From NCBI RefSeq assembly GCF_001282725.1, contig NZ_LN876586.1:521009-585008 (forward strand): a stretch of DNA of 64,000 nt, given 5' to 3'. The stretch's first letter is position 1, and the number at the start of each line of letters is the position of its first letter. The translations under genes were made by a program, and so were the position numbers. The notes under the pieces were generated by a model that saw nothing but the letters and a program-made list of their open reading frames with translations, ran no database searches and was not told where the DNA came from. This document shows, piece by piece, positions 25,929-34,200 of the stretch. The stretch comes from Inediibacterium massiliense (GTDB lineage: Bacteria > Bacillota > Clostridia > Peptostreptococcales > Thermotaleaceae).

Positions 25929-27836
25929 TTATTCTAAATAGTATTCCCATTTTTCATAAAGTATTTCTAATTCTTTTTTGAATTCATTTGTTTTTTCATG
26001 AATTTTTTTACTTTCTTCTGGATTTGTATAAATTTCTTCTTTGCACATTTCATGTTCTAATTGTTTAATTTTTTCTTCTATGATGAGAATCTTTTCTTCT
26101 AATGCTTCTTGCTCTTTTTTGATTCTTTTTTCTTCCTTTTGTTTTTCTTTTTCTTTTTTCTTTTCATCTTTTAATTGTGTCTTTGTTTTTTGAGGTTGCG
26201 TTTCTTCGCTATATTCTATGGATTCATTTTTCTTTTCATGATAATATTCATAATTTCCTAGATATTCTTTTATTCCTTCAGATGAGAGATCTAAAATTTT
26301 TGTAGCTACTTGATTTAAAAAATAACGATCATGAGAAATCACCAGTAAAGTTCCATCATAAGATTTAAGAGCTTCTTCTAGAGCTTCTTTAGATGCAATA
26401 TCTAGATGGTTTGTAGGCTCATCTATAAGCAAAAAATTAGCTTTAGAAAGCATAAGTTTTAATAGAGATACTCGACTTTTTTCTCCACCACTCAAGGTAG
26501 CAATTTCTTTAAATACATCTTCTCCTTGAAATAGAAAAGAACCTAGAATTGTTCTGACTTGAGTTTGGGTAAAAGAAGTATTTTGTTCCCATATTTCATC
26601 AATAATTTTATTAGAAAGATTTAAATCCGATTGTTCTTGATCAAAATAACCCATATTTACATGATGACCTAATTTTACAATTCCTTCTTCATAAGGGATT
26701 TTTTCTAATAACATTTTAAACAACGTAGACTTTCCAATGCCATTAGGACCAATTAGACCTACTCTTTCTCCTCTATAGATGGAGAAACTAACATTTCTAA
26801 ATAGTTGATTTTCACCGAAGGATTTAGATAAATTTTCAACAAATAAAACATCTTCTCCACTTTTTATCTGAGTCTCAAAGCGAATTTTTGCTTTTTCCTC
26901 TAAAAATACTGGTTTTTCTAACATAGAAATATGTTCAAGTCTTTTTTCTCTACTTTTTGCCCTTTTTGCTAATTTTTCAGTGCCATGTTGTTTAAACTTC
27001 CTGATCATTTCTTCTTGTTTTTGAATTTCTTTTTGTTGTGCTAAATAAGCTTTTTTTTGTTGTTCATAATTTTCCTTTTTTTTCTTTACATAAAAACTAT
27101 AATTACCTGTATATGGAGTGAGAAATTTATTTTCGATTTCATATATTTTTTCAACAATTTGATCTAAAAAATATCGATCATGAGAAATAAGAATAATACT
27201 TCCTTTGTAAGATTTTAAAAATCCTTCAAGCCATTCGATAGCATCCATATCTAAATGGTTTGTAGGCTCATCTAAAAGTAAAATATCAGGCTTTTTAAGG
27301 AGAAGTTTTGCAAGAGCTACCCTTGTTTTTTGTCCTCCACTTAAGTGATGAATAGACATATGAAATTCATCTTCAGAAAAACCAAGGCCCCTTAGTACTC
27401 CACGTATTTCACTTTTATATCCATATCCATTTTGATTTTGAAATTCTTCAGATTTGTGAGCATATAAATCCATTAATTTGTTTAAACTTTCAGAAGAAGT
27501 ACTTTCTTTACTAATTTGTATTTCTAAATTTCTTAATTCTTCTTCCAGTTCAATAAGATGGGAAAATACTTTTAAAACTTCTTCAAAAATAGTATGAGAA
27601 GAATCAAAATTATTATTTTGTTCAAGATAACCTAAGTTTATATTTTTAGAAAGATAAAGTTCTCCTTTGTCATAAGGATAAATCCCAGTGATTATTTTAA
27701 AAAGTGTAGACTTTCCAGCTCCATTTGAACCTACAAGTCCAATTTTATCTCCAGTACTTATAGTAAATGATATATTTTCTAATATAGATTCTATTCCAAA
27801 AGATTTGTAAATTTCATTACATGATAAAACAATCAT
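25929..27836 (-). CDS. ABC-F family ATPase (ribosome-associated), YdiF/Uup-like
   Basis: A 635-residue protein with two ABC ATPase domains and no membrane segments, the ABC-F layout; members act on the ribosome, not in transport. Domain 1 (1-~250): G-S-N-G-A-G-K-S-T, L-S-G-G-Q-K-T-R-V-A-L, L-L-L-D-E-P-T-N-H-L-D. The interdomain linker (~245-320) is highly basic and coiled. Domain 2 (~325-530): G-P-N-G-I-G-K-S-T, L-S-G-G-E-K-S-R-V-S, L-L-I-D-E-P-T-N-H-L-D. A C-terminal Lys/Glu coiled coil (~545-635) resembles the Uup/YdiF CTD. Antibiotic-resistance function cannot be claimed. SD AAGGAGGAAGC precedes ATG. Confidence 0.93.
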   Translation of the reverse strand: MIVLSCNEIYKSFGIESILENISFTISTGDKIGLVGSNGAGKSTLFKIITGIYPYDKGELYLSKNINLGYLEQNNNFDSSHTIFEEVLKVFSHLIELEEELRNLEIQISKESTSSESLNKLMDLYAHKSEEFQNQNGYGYKSEIRGVLRGLGFSEDEFHMSIHHLSGGQKTRVALAKLLLKKPDILLLDEPTNHLDMDAIEWLEGFLKSYKGSIILISHDRYFLDQIVEKIYEIENKFLTPYTGNYSFYVKKKKENYEQQKKAYLAQQKEIQKQEEMIRKFKQHGTEKLAKRAKSREKRLEHISMLEKPVFLEEKAKIRFETQIKSGEDVLFVENLSKSFGENQLFRNVSFSIYRGERVGLIGPNGIGKSTLFKMLLEKIPYEEGIVKLGHHVNMGYFDQEQSDLNLSNKIIDEIWEQNTSFTQTQVRTILGSFLFQGEDVFKEIATLSGGEKSRVSLLKLMLSKANFLLIDEPTNHLDIASKEALEEALKSYDGTLLVISHDRYFLNQVATKILDLSSEGIKEYLGNYEYYHEKKNESIEYSEETQPQKTKTQLKDEKKKEKEKQKEEKRIKKEQEALEEKILIIEEKIKQLEHEMCKEEIYTNPEESKKIHEKTNEFKKELEILYEKWEYYLE

Positions 27837-27962
27837 AAGCTTCCTCCTTCGTTAAATCTTTACCATCTTATTGTACCAAAAAAGGATAAAATATAAAATC
27901 AAAAGACATTTAAAACCGCAGATAGAGGGGAGATATTAGAGAAAAGCAAGGGTTTGCACAGA

Positions 27963-27991
27963 TTGACATATTAATAACACAGTGATATAAT
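27963..27991 (+). promoter_or_regulatory. Consensus sigma-A promoter of rex
   Basis: TTGACA (27963-27968), 17 bases, TATAAT (27986-27991). Immediately after the -10 lies TTAACAA (within TTTTTTAACAAAA), identical to one half of the Rex operator TTGTTAA-N4-TTAACAA; the other half is poor (GATATAA). Autoregulation is possible but only half-supported. Confidence 0.85.
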
Positions 27992-28029
27992 TTTTTAACA
28001 AAATAATATAGAGATAAGGGAAGATCGAT

Positions 28030-28677
28030 ATGCAAAAAGGAAACACGAAAATTTCAATGGCAGTGATTAGAAGACTCCCTAAATATAGAAGATACTTATC
28101 AGAATTATTAGAAAAAAATATCAATAGAATTTCTTCTAGGGAGCTTAGTAAAATTATTGGATTTACTGCTTCTCAAATTAGACAGGATCTTAATAATTTT
28201 GGAGGTTTTGGACAACAAGGTTATGGATATAATGTAGGTGCCCTCTATGAAGAAATTGGGAAAATACTAGGATTAGATACAAGATACAAAACCATTATTA
28301 TAGGAGCAGGAAATTTAGGACAGGCTATTGCCAACTACACAAATTTTGAAAAAGCTGGTTTTGTACCTATAGCAATGTTTGATATCAATCCTAAATTGAT
28401 AGGTTTAAAAATTAGAGATATTGAGATTAGAGATTCAGATGAGATGGAACAGTACATCAAGGAAAATAATATTGATATTGGAATTATTTGTACAAGTAAA
28501 GAACAAGCAGAAGATGTGGCAGAGAGATTGGTTAAGAGCAATATAAAAGGAATTTGGAATTTTGCTCCTACAGATTTACATGTACCAGAAAATGTAATGT
28601 TAGAAAATGTGCATTTGAGTGAAAGCTTGTATACTTTATCTTTTTTACTGAAGCATAGAGATGAAAATATGATTTAG
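28030..28677 (+). CDS. rex: Redox-sensing transcriptional repressor Rex
   Basis: Rex senses the NADH/NAD+ ratio and represses fermentation and electron-transfer genes when NADH is low. The 215-residue protein has an N-terminal winged helix (~8-80: K-Y-R-R-Y-L-S-E-L-L...I-S-S-R-E-L-S-K-I-I-G-F-T-A-S-Q-I-R-Q-D-L) followed by F-G-Q-Q-G-Y-G-Y-N-V. The Rossmann domain contains G-A-G-N-L-G-Q-A-I-A-N-Y (about 94-105), and a C-terminal domain-swap helix ends in L-L-K-H-R. AAGGGAAGATC is the SD. Butyryl-CoA-dehydrogenase/Etf genes follow 456 bp later and are typical Rex targets. Confidence 0.96.
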   Translation: MQKGNTKISMAVIRRLPKYRRYLSELLEKNINRISSRELSKIIGFTASQIRQDLNNFGGFGQQGYGYNVGALYEEIGKILGLDTRYKTIIIGAGNLGQAIANYTNFEKAGFVPIAMFDINPKLIGLKIRDIEIRDSDEMEQYIKENNIDIGIICTSKEQAEDVAERLVKSNIKGIWNFAPTDLHVPENVMLENVHLSESLYTLSFLLKHRDENMI

Positions 28678-28765
28678 TAATAAGTATAAAGTGTTTTGAA
28701 AATCAAACAGTGTACAAAAAACGATACGATTTGACATGTAATTAACAATGATAAGTGACATATTT

Positions 28766-28823
28766 AACAAACTTAAAGAAGAAGGTGTACAAAAAAATGT
28801 ACATCTTCTTCTTTAAGTTTGTT
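28766..28823 (+). other. 26-bp-stem palindrome downstream of rex
   Basis: AACAAACTTAAAGAAGAAGG-TGTACA (28766-28791) pairs with its complement at 28798-28823 over 26 positions with a single G-T wobble, around a six-A loop. It has the shape of a terminator but no T-run follows (TGAAAACC). It could terminate rex factor-independently only weakly, stabilise the rex mRNA, or be a MITE-like remnant. GTGTACAAAAAA also occurs unpaired at 28710-28721. Confidence 0.7.
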
Positions 28824-28905
28824 TGAAAACCTTTATATTCTCTATAAATATCCATTTAAAGAGAGATTTACCCATTAAAATACAAAAAAAAACACAAATT
28901 ATAAC

Positions 28906-28923
28906 ATTGCAAAAATTTGTAAT
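28906..28923. promoter_or_regulatory. Candidate activator-binding palindrome
   Basis: ATTGCAAA-AA-TTTGTAAT, an 18-bp inverted repeat with one mismatch, about 150 bp upstream of a sigma-54-like promoter; a second half-site ATTGCAAA lies at 28934-28941. Distance and symmetry fit an enhancer-binding-protein site, but no such protein is identified here. The rest of 28824-29052 holds no gene. Confidence 0.35.
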
Positions 28924-29052
28924 TTATTATAAAATTGCAAATGAAGGTTTAATACATGTTCATATTACTAAGGTATGGCTAATATTTTGAAAAAATATAA
29001 AAAAATTCAAAATATAAAGTCATGCATAAAATTGATAATTGTTATTGAAATA

Positions 29053-29069
29053 TTGGCATGCTTTGTGCT
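29053..29069 (+). promoter_or_regulatory. Sigma-54 (-24/-12) promoter candidate for acdA-etfBA
   Basis: TTGGCATGCTTTGTGCT matches the consensus YTGGCACGRNNNTTGCW at 11 of 14 defined positions, with the invariant GG (29055-29056) and GC (29067-29068) exactly 10 bases apart. Predicted start near 29080, giving a ~50-nt leader to GTG 29133. A sigma-A reading of the same area (TTGAAA or TTGGCA with TATAAT 29072-29077) has wrong spacing (21 or 13). Confidence 0.6.
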
Positions 29070-29132
29070 AATATAATAATGGTGCTGTGAAAAAAATATC
29101 AATTTTTTAAATATAAAGAGGAGGGAATTAAT

Positions 29133-30272
29133 GTGAATTTTCAATTAACCAAAGAACAAGAAATGGTTAGAAAGATGGTTAGAAGCTTCGCTGAAACTGA
29201 AGTACAACCGTTAGCAGCAGAAGTTGATGAAACAGAAAGATTTCCATGGGAAACAGTTGAAAAAATGGCTAGATATAGCATGCTAGGAACTTTCGTTCCG
29301 AAACAATATGGTGGAGCAGGAGCTGACGAAGTTGCTTATGCAATCACTGTAGAAGAGCTTTCAAGAGCTTGCGCTACAACAGGAGTTATTTGTTCAGCAC
29401 ACAGTTCATTATGTGCATGGCCAATTATGAAATATGGTACAGAAGAACAAAAACAAAAATATTTAGTTCCTCTTGCAAAAGGAGAAAAATTAGGAGCATT
29501 TGGTTTAACTGAGCCAAACGCAGGTACTGATGCAGCAGGACAACAAACTACAGCAGAATTAGATGGAGAAGAATGGGTTATTAATGGATCAAAAATCTTC
29601 ATCACAAATGGTGGAACAGCTGAAACTTATGTAGTTATGGCTATGACTGATCCTTCAAAAGGAACAAAAGGAATCAGTGCTTTCATCGTAGAAAAAGGAA
29701 CTCCAGGGTTCAGCATTGGTAAAAAAGAAGACAAATTAGGAATTAGAGGATCTGCTACTACAGAATTAATTTTTGAAAACTGCAGAATTCCTAAAGAAAA
29801 TCTTCTTGGAAAAGAAGGACAAGGATTTAAAGTTGCCATGAGTACTCTTGATGGAGGAAGAATTGGTATTGCATCTCAAGCTCTAGGAATTGCACAAGGA
29901 GCAATGGATGAAACAATTAAATACACAAAAGAAAGACAACAATTTGGTAAGCCACTTGCTAAATTCCAAGCATTACAATTTGAAATGGCTGATATGGAAA
30001 CTAGAATCCAAGCAGCTAGACATTTAGTATACAATGCAGCATTCAGAAAATCTCAAGGATTACCTTATTCTAAAGAAGCTGCAATGGCAAAATTATTTGC
30101 AGCAGAAACTGCTATGCATGTAACAACTAAAGCTGTTCAATTACATGGTGGATATGGATATACTAGAGAATATCCAGTTGAAAGAATGATGAGAGATGCA
30201 AAAATCACTGAAATCTATGAAGGTACTTCAGAAGTACAAAAAATGGTTATTGCAGCTAGTATATTAAGATAA
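29133..30272 (+). CDS. Short-chain acyl-CoA dehydrogenase (butyryl-CoA dehydrogenase-like)
   Basis: A 379-residue flavoenzyme that reduces an enoyl-CoA (such as crotonyl-CoA) or oxidises the acyl-CoA. Family motifs: F-G-L-T-E-P-N-A-G-T-D-A (about 126-137), F-I-T-N-G-G, R-G-S-A-T, the E-R-Q-Q-F-G-K-P region, Q-L-H-G-G-Y-G-Y-T-R-E-Y-P-V-E-R, and the catalytic Glu in I-Y-E-G-T-S-E-V-Q. etfB and etfA follow, the arrangement of clostridial electron-bifurcating Bcd-EtfAB complexes, which couple NADH oxidation to ferredoxin reduction. The chain-length preference is not readable. GTG start (AGGAGGG upstream); codon choice in this gene and the etf genes is richer in ATC/TTC/AAC than elsewhere, suggesting high expression. 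Confidence 0.93.
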   Translation: MNFQLTKEQEMVRKMVRSFAETEVQPLAAEVDETERFPWETVEKMARYSMLGTFVPKQYGGAGADEVAYAITVEELSRACATTGVICSAHSSLCAWPIMKYGTEEQKQKYLVPLAKGEKLGAFGLTEPNAGTDAAGQQTTAELDGEEWVINGSKIFITNGGTAETYVVMAMTDPSKGTKGISAFIVEKGTPGFSIGKKEDKLGIRGSATTELIFENCRIPKENLLGKEGQGFKVAMSTLDGGRIGIASQALGIAQGAMDETIKYTKERQQFGKPLAKFQALQFEMADMETRIQAARHLVYNAAFRKSQGLPYSKEAAMAKLFAAETAMHVTTKAVQLHGGYGYTREYPVERMMRDAKITEIYEGTSEVQKMVIAASILR

Positions 30273-30318
30273 TAAGCTCGGGAAAAAGTTATCCAGGTAA
30301 AATAAAGGAGGAGAAAAC

Positions 30319-31107
30319 ATGAAGGTAATTGTTTGCGTAAAACAAGTTCCTGATACAAACGAGGTTAAAATAGATCCTGTAAAAGGAACTCTTATTCGTG
30401 ATGGTGTTCCAAGTATTTTAAATCCAGATGATGCAAATGCATTAGAGGAAGCATTAGCATTAAAAGATAGATGCGATGATGTTCATGTAACAGTAATTAC
30501 AATGGGACCACCTCAAGCAGATGAAATGTTAAGAGAATGTCTAGCTATGGGTGCAGATGAAGCAATTTTATTAACAGATAGAGCTTTTGCTGGTGGAGAC
30601 ACATGGGCAACATCTAATGCATTAGCAGCTGCAATCAGACAAATGGGAGAATATGATATCATATTTGCTGGTAGACAAGCTATTGATGGAGATACAGCTC
30701 AAGTAGGACCACAAATTGCAGAAAGAATCGGTATCCCTCAAGTAACTTATGTACAAAACTTTGAAGCAAAAGAAGGAGAAGTTTCTGTACAAAGACAATT
30801 AGAAGATGGATATGAAATAATCAAAGTAAAAACTCCAGTACTATTAACTGCAATCAAAGAATTAAATAAACCAAGATATATGTCTGTACAAGGTATCTAT
30901 GATGCTTTCAGAGAAAAAGAAGTAAAAGTTTGGAACTTTGATGTATTAGGTATCGAAAGAGAAGAAGTAGGACTTAAAGCATCTCCAACAAAAGTATATC
31001 GTTCATTTGTTCCACAACCAAAAGGAAAAGGAACAATGCTTGAAGGTTCAGTTAAAGATATGACTGAAAAATTAGTAGTAGCTTTAAAAGAAAAACATAT
31101 TATCTAG
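30319..31107 (+). CDS. etfB: Electron transfer flavoprotein beta subunit
   Basis: The 262-residue product begins MKVIVCVKQVPDTNEVKIDP and has N-P-D-D-A-N-A-L-E-E-A-L, the EtfB signature V-x-R-Q-L-E-D-G-Y-E, and an AMP/FAD-binding G-R-Q-A-I-D-G-D-T-A-Q-V-G-P segment (about 116-129), the G-R-Q-x-x-D-x-D-T motif associated with the extra FAD of bifurcating ETFs. It passes electrons between NADH, ferredoxin and the acyl-CoA dehydrogenase. AAAGGAGGAG precedes ATG 30319; it lies 46 bp after the dehydrogenase and 30 bp before etfA. Confidence 0.97.
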   Translation: MKVIVCVKQVPDTNEVKIDPVKGTLIRDGVPSILNPDDANALEEALALKDRCDDVHVTVITMGPPQADEMLRECLAMGADEAILLTDRAFAGGDTWATSNALAAAIRQMGEYDIIFAGRQAIDGDTAQVGPQIAERIGIPQVTYVQNFEAKEGEVSVQRQLEDGYEIIKVKTPVLLTAIKELNKPRYMSVQGIYDAFREKEVKVWNFDVLGIEREEVGLKASPTKVYRSFVPQPKGKGTMLEGSVKDMTEKLVVALKEKHII

Positions 31108-31137
31108 TGATATAATATAGAAACGGGAGGGAATACT

Positions 31138-32187
31138 ATGCCAATAGTAAAAGATACTTCTGCATACAAAAATGTATGGGTATTTGCAGAACAAAGAGAA
31201 GGCAAAATTATGCCTGTAGCTATCGAACTTCTTGGAGAAGGTAAAAAATTAGCTAATGAAATCGGAACAGAACTTTGCGCAATTGTTTTAGGAAAAGGTA
31301 TCGAAGGATTAGCTCAAGAGTTAATTTCTTATGGTGCAGATAAAGTATATGTTGCTGAACATGATTTATTAGAAAAATTCACAACTGATGGATATACAAA
31401 AGTAATTAGTGATGCAATCAATGAAGTAAAACCTGAAATCGTTTTATTAGGAGCTACACATATCGGAAGAGATTTAGCTCCAAGAATTGCTGCTAGAGTA
31501 GATACTGGACTTACAGCTGATTGTACAAAATTAGCTATTGATCCAGAAGACAAAAAAATTCTTCAAACTCGTCCAGCTTTTGGTGGAAACATCATGGCTA
31601 CAATCATTTGTCCAAACCATAGACCACAAATGTCTACAGTAAGACCTGGTGTTATGGACAAAGCTCACAAAGATGAAGCTAGAAAAGGCGAAGTTGTTAA
31701 ATTAGATGTTAAATTAGATCAAGCTGATGTTCGTACAGAAGTTGTTGAAATCGTAAAAACAACTAAAGAATTAGTATCTTTAACAGATGCTGATGTAATC
31801 GTAGCTGGTGGACGTGGACTTGGAAAAGCAGAAGGCTTCGAAATGATTAAACAATTAGCTGACAAATTAGGTGGAGTAGTTGGTGCATCTCGTGCAACAG
31901 TAGATGCTGGATGGATCGATCATTCTCACCAAGTAGGTCAAACAGGAACAACTGTTAAACCACAATTATACATTGCTTGCGGTATCTCTGGAGCAATCCA
32001 ACATTTAGCTGGTATGCAAGAATCAGATATCATCGTTGCAATTAACAAAAATGCAAATGCTCCAATCTTTGATGTTGCAGATTTCGGTATTGTAGGAGAT
32101 GTATATGATGTAGTTCCTGCATTAATCGATGCATTAGATAGAGCAGAAGATTTAGTAGAAGCTTTAAAAGAAGTAGCAGGAAAATAA
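31138..32187 (+). CDS. etfA: Electron transfer flavoprotein alpha subunit
   Basis: The 349-residue protein has an N-terminal alpha/beta domain and the conserved C-terminal FAD domain: V-A-G-G-R-G-L-G (about 222-229), [41 protein letters not shown], and [10 protein letters not shown]. There is no N-terminal ferredoxin-like [4Fe-4S] extension of the kind some clostridial EtfA proteins carry. GGGAGGG serves as SD. It ends the acd-etfB-etfA operon at the terminator at 32206. Confidence 0.97.
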   Translation: MPIVKDTSAYKNVWVFAEQREGKIMPVAIELLGEGKKLANEIGTELCAIVLGKGIEGLAQELISYGADKVYVAEHDLLEKFTTDGYTKVISDAINEVKPEIVLLGATHIGRDLAPRIAARVDTGLTADCTKLAIDPEDKKILQTRPAFGGNIMATIICPNHRPQMSTVRPGVMDKAHKDEARKGEVVKLDVKLDQADVRTEVVEIVKTTKELVSLTDADVIVAGGRGLGKAEGFEMIKQLADKLGGVVGASRATVDAGWIDHSHQVGQTGTTVKPQLYIACGISGAIQHLAGMQESDIIVAINKNANAPIFDVADFGIVGDVYDVVPALIDALDRAEDLVEALKEVAGK

Positions 32188-32205
32188 TAAATTTTAACAA
32201 TATAT

Positions 32206-32243
32206 ACGGGCAACTGATCGAAATGACAGTTGACCCGTTTTTT
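32206..32243 (+). terminator. Intrinsic terminator of the acd-etf operon
   Basis: ACGGG-CAACTG and CAGTTG-A-CCCGT form an 11-bp stem with one bulge, followed by T6. Confidence 0.9.
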
Positions 32244-32244
32244 G

Positions 32245-32273
32245 TTGAAAAAAATTATCATCAATGATATAAT
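32245..32273 (+). promoter_or_regulatory. Sigma-A promoter of the MarR gene with internal palindrome
   Basis: TTGAAA (32245-32250), 17 bases, TATAAT (32268-32273). The spacer contains TATCAT-CA-ATGATA (32256-32269), a perfect 14-bp inverted repeat overlapping the -10, positioned as an autorepression operator. Confidence 0.8.
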
Positions 32274-32302
32274 AGCAAAAGACTAAAAATCAGGTGATAA
32301 AA

Positions 32303-32767
32303 ATGGCAAATTATTATCCACAAATTAATAAAATGATTGATAAGCTTATGCATCAGGTATTAATTTATGATAGAAAAGGATTTAAAATAGGAAATAAATT
32401 GGAAAATTTATCTTTATTAGATATTCATGCATTAAGAAAGATAGAAGAAAGAGATGATACAAAGATTTATGAGTTAGTAGAAGAATTAGGGGTTGATCGA
32501 GGTGTTATTTCTTCTGTAATTAAGAAATTAATGCAAAATAGCTATATTATAAAAGAAAAAAGCAAAGAAGATAAAAGAGTATATATATTAAAGCTTACAA
32601 CAGAAGGAAAAGAAATGTGTACAAAAACTATGGAAATTCAAAAGAAGTTATTAAATTTTGTATTAGAAGATATGAGTTTTAATGAAGAAAAAGCAATTCT
32701 AAAATTTTTAAGTAAGATCAATCAAACTACGCTTATAAAAGAACAAAAAAATAATAACGCCCTATAG
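32303..32767 (+). CDS. MarR-family transcriptional regulator
   Basis: A 154-residue winged-helix protein: dimerisation helices at both ends and a central HTH (I-Y-E-L-V-E-E-L-G-V-D-R-G-V-I-S-S-V-I-K-K-L, about 58-80) followed by a wing with S-K-E-D-K-R-V-Y-I-L-K-L-T-T-E-G, diagnostic of MarR. The regulon is unknown; neighbours (acd-etf operon upstream, ferredoxin downstream) and the palindrome in its own promoter suggest autoregulation and possibly local redox genes. ATG 32303 has AGGTGA at proper distance; GTG 32294 overlaps that SD. Confidence 0.88.
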   Translation: MANYYPQINKMIDKLMHQVLIYDRKGFKIGNKLENLSLLDIHALRKIEERDDTKIYELVEELGVDRGVISSVIKKLMQNSYIIKEKSKEDKRVYILKLTTEGKEMCTKTMEIQKKLLNFVLEDMSFNEEKAILKFLSKINQTTLIKEQKNNNAL

Positions 32768-32780
32768 GGCATTATTATTT
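32750..32780. terminator. Bidirectional terminator between the MarR gene and the ferredoxin gene
   Basis: AATAATAACGCCC, loop TATA, GGGCATTATTATT (one mismatch). Convergent genes end on either side; A/T flanks provide short U-runs in both directions. Confidence 0.75.
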
Positions 32781-32791
32781 ATGTAAGCTGA

Positions 32792-32983
<192 letters not shown>

Positions 32984-33093
32984 TCAATTTAATTGTATAC
33001 TTTTAATATGATTGCTCAACATGTTTATATTTTAACAAAAGAAAAATAATTGAACAATAAAAAAATCAAAATAATCGTCGAAAAACAAAAATA

Positions 33094-33112
33094 TATAATG
33101 ATAATCATTCTA
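33094..33112. promoter_or_regulatory. Fur-box-like operator over a -10 element
   Basis: TATAATGATAATCATTCTA matches 16 of 19 positions of the classic Fur box GATAATGATAATCATTATC, including the full central AATGATAATCATT palindrome. The first six bases are also a TATAAT -10. It lies 23 bp before the P-loop/Asp23 gene and 132 bp before the divergent ferredoxin. Confidence 0.6.
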
Positions 33113-33134
33113 AATTTTAAAAAGGAGAAAAGAT

Positions 33135-33968
33135 ATGAAGGTAGTTGCTTTAGTAGGAGCTAGTGGAACAGGAAAAAGCTACAGAGCGATTGGAGTAGCT
33201 TATGAAAAAAATATTGGGTATATTATAGATGATGGACTGCTTATTAAAAAAAATAAGATTATTGCAGGGAAATCTGCTAAAAGACAGGATACATCTATTG
33301 CAGCTGTAAAAACAGCGCTGTTTACTCATGATGATCATAGACAAGAGGTAATAGATATAATAAAGAGTGAAAATCCTAAGGGAATTTTAATTTTAGGAAC
33401 TTCTAAAAGAATGGTAGACAAAATTGCCAATCATTTAGAGCTTCATTCTATTGATGAATATGTATATATAGAGGAAATTTCCACGGAAGAAGAAAGGAAA
33501 CTAGCAAAAAAACAAAGACACGAATTAGGAAAACATGTAATACCTGTTCCAACTTTTGAAATCAAAAAAGATTTTTCAGGATATTTTATAGATCCTTTGA
33601 AGATTTTAAGAAAGAGAGAAAATCATCATTTGCATATATCTGAAAAGTCTATAGTAAGACCCACTTATAGCTATATGGGGAAATATACAATTTCTGACAA
33701 AGTCATTTTTGATTTGGTACACTACGCTTTAAAGAAAATAAAAGAGGTTCATAAGGTATTTGCTGTGGATATAAGAAACAGTCCAAATGGCACAGTGATT
33801 CATATAGATGTATGTGCCATATATGGAGTATCTCTTAAAGAGCTAGCTTTAAAAATTCAAAATCAAGTAAAAAAAGAAGTAGAATATATGACAGCATTAA
33901 ACATTATGAGTGTAAATGTATTAATAAAGAAAATAATAATTTCTTCAAAAATTGAAAAAAATATATAA
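33135..33968 (+). CDS. P-loop NTPase fused to an Asp23/Gls24-like domain
   Basis: A 277-residue cytoplasmic protein of unknown role. Residues 1-~150 are a P-loop domain: MKVVALVGASGTGKS (G8-S15) directly followed by Y-R-A, then I-I-D-D-G-L-L-I and I-L-I-L-G-T-S-K-R-M-V-D-K-I. Residues ~180-270 (S-Y-M-G-K-Y-T-I-S-D-K-V-I-F-D-L-V...V-D-I-R-N-S-P-N-G-T-V-I-H-I-D-V-C-A-I-Y-G-V-S) have the Asp23/Gls24 (DUF322) pattern otherwise found in small alkaline-shock and envelope-associated proteins. The N-domain could be a nucleotide or metal-delivery GTPase/ATPase. AAAGGAGAAAAG is the SD; a Fur-like box overlaps its presumed promoter, suggesting metal control. Confidence 0.75.
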   Translation: MKVVALVGASGTGKSYRAIGVAYEKNIGYIIDDGLLIKKNKIIAGKSAKRQDTSIAAVKTALFTHDDHRQEVIDIIKSENPKGILILGTSKRMVDKIANHLELHSIDEYVYIEEISTEEERKLAKKQRHELGKHVIPVPTFEIKKDFSGYFIDPLKILRKRENHHLHISEKSIVRPTYSYMGKYTISDKVIFDLVHYALKKIKEVHKVFAVDIRNSPNGTVIHIDVCAIYGVSLKELALKIQNQVKKEVEYMTALNIMSVNVLIKKIIISSKIEKNI

Positions 33969-34061
33969 AAATTATATTTCAAATGAATGCGAAATATACG
34001 AATTAATTCTAAATTTTGAATATTGTAAAAAATGAGAGATGACGACACATTATGAGATATA

Positions 34062-34090
34062 TTTACAATGAATTATAGGTATGTTATAAT
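34062..34090 (+). promoter_or_regulatory. Sigma-A promoter of gdhA
   Basis: TTTACA (34062-34067), 17 bases, TATAAT (34085-34090). It predicts a ~105-nt leader before gdhA with no obvious riboswitch. Confidence 0.8.
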
Positions 34091-34200
34091 CACCTTAATG
34101 TGATAGAAAAGAAAAATTATTTAGAAAAGTCCAAAGAGAACAAAAGATATTTGTTTTTTTCAATGATGTAAAACATACATTCCATAAGGAGGTCTTTAAC

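Noticed and set aside
28731-28748. Full Rex operator downstream of rex (TTGACATGTAATTAACAA)
   Set aside because: Only one half-site (TTAACAA) is good; the other half has too many mismatches and no gene follows at promoter distance.
29045-29077. Sigma-A promoter for the acyl-CoA dehydrogenase operon
   Set aside because: TTGAAA to TATAAT spacing is 21 and TTGGCA to TATAAT is 13; the sigma-54 reading has exact geometry.
31938-32264. 108-codon minus-strand frame over the etfA 3' end and its terminator
   Set aside because: Antisense of conserved EtfA FAD-binding sequence and of a terminator; no promoter or SD.
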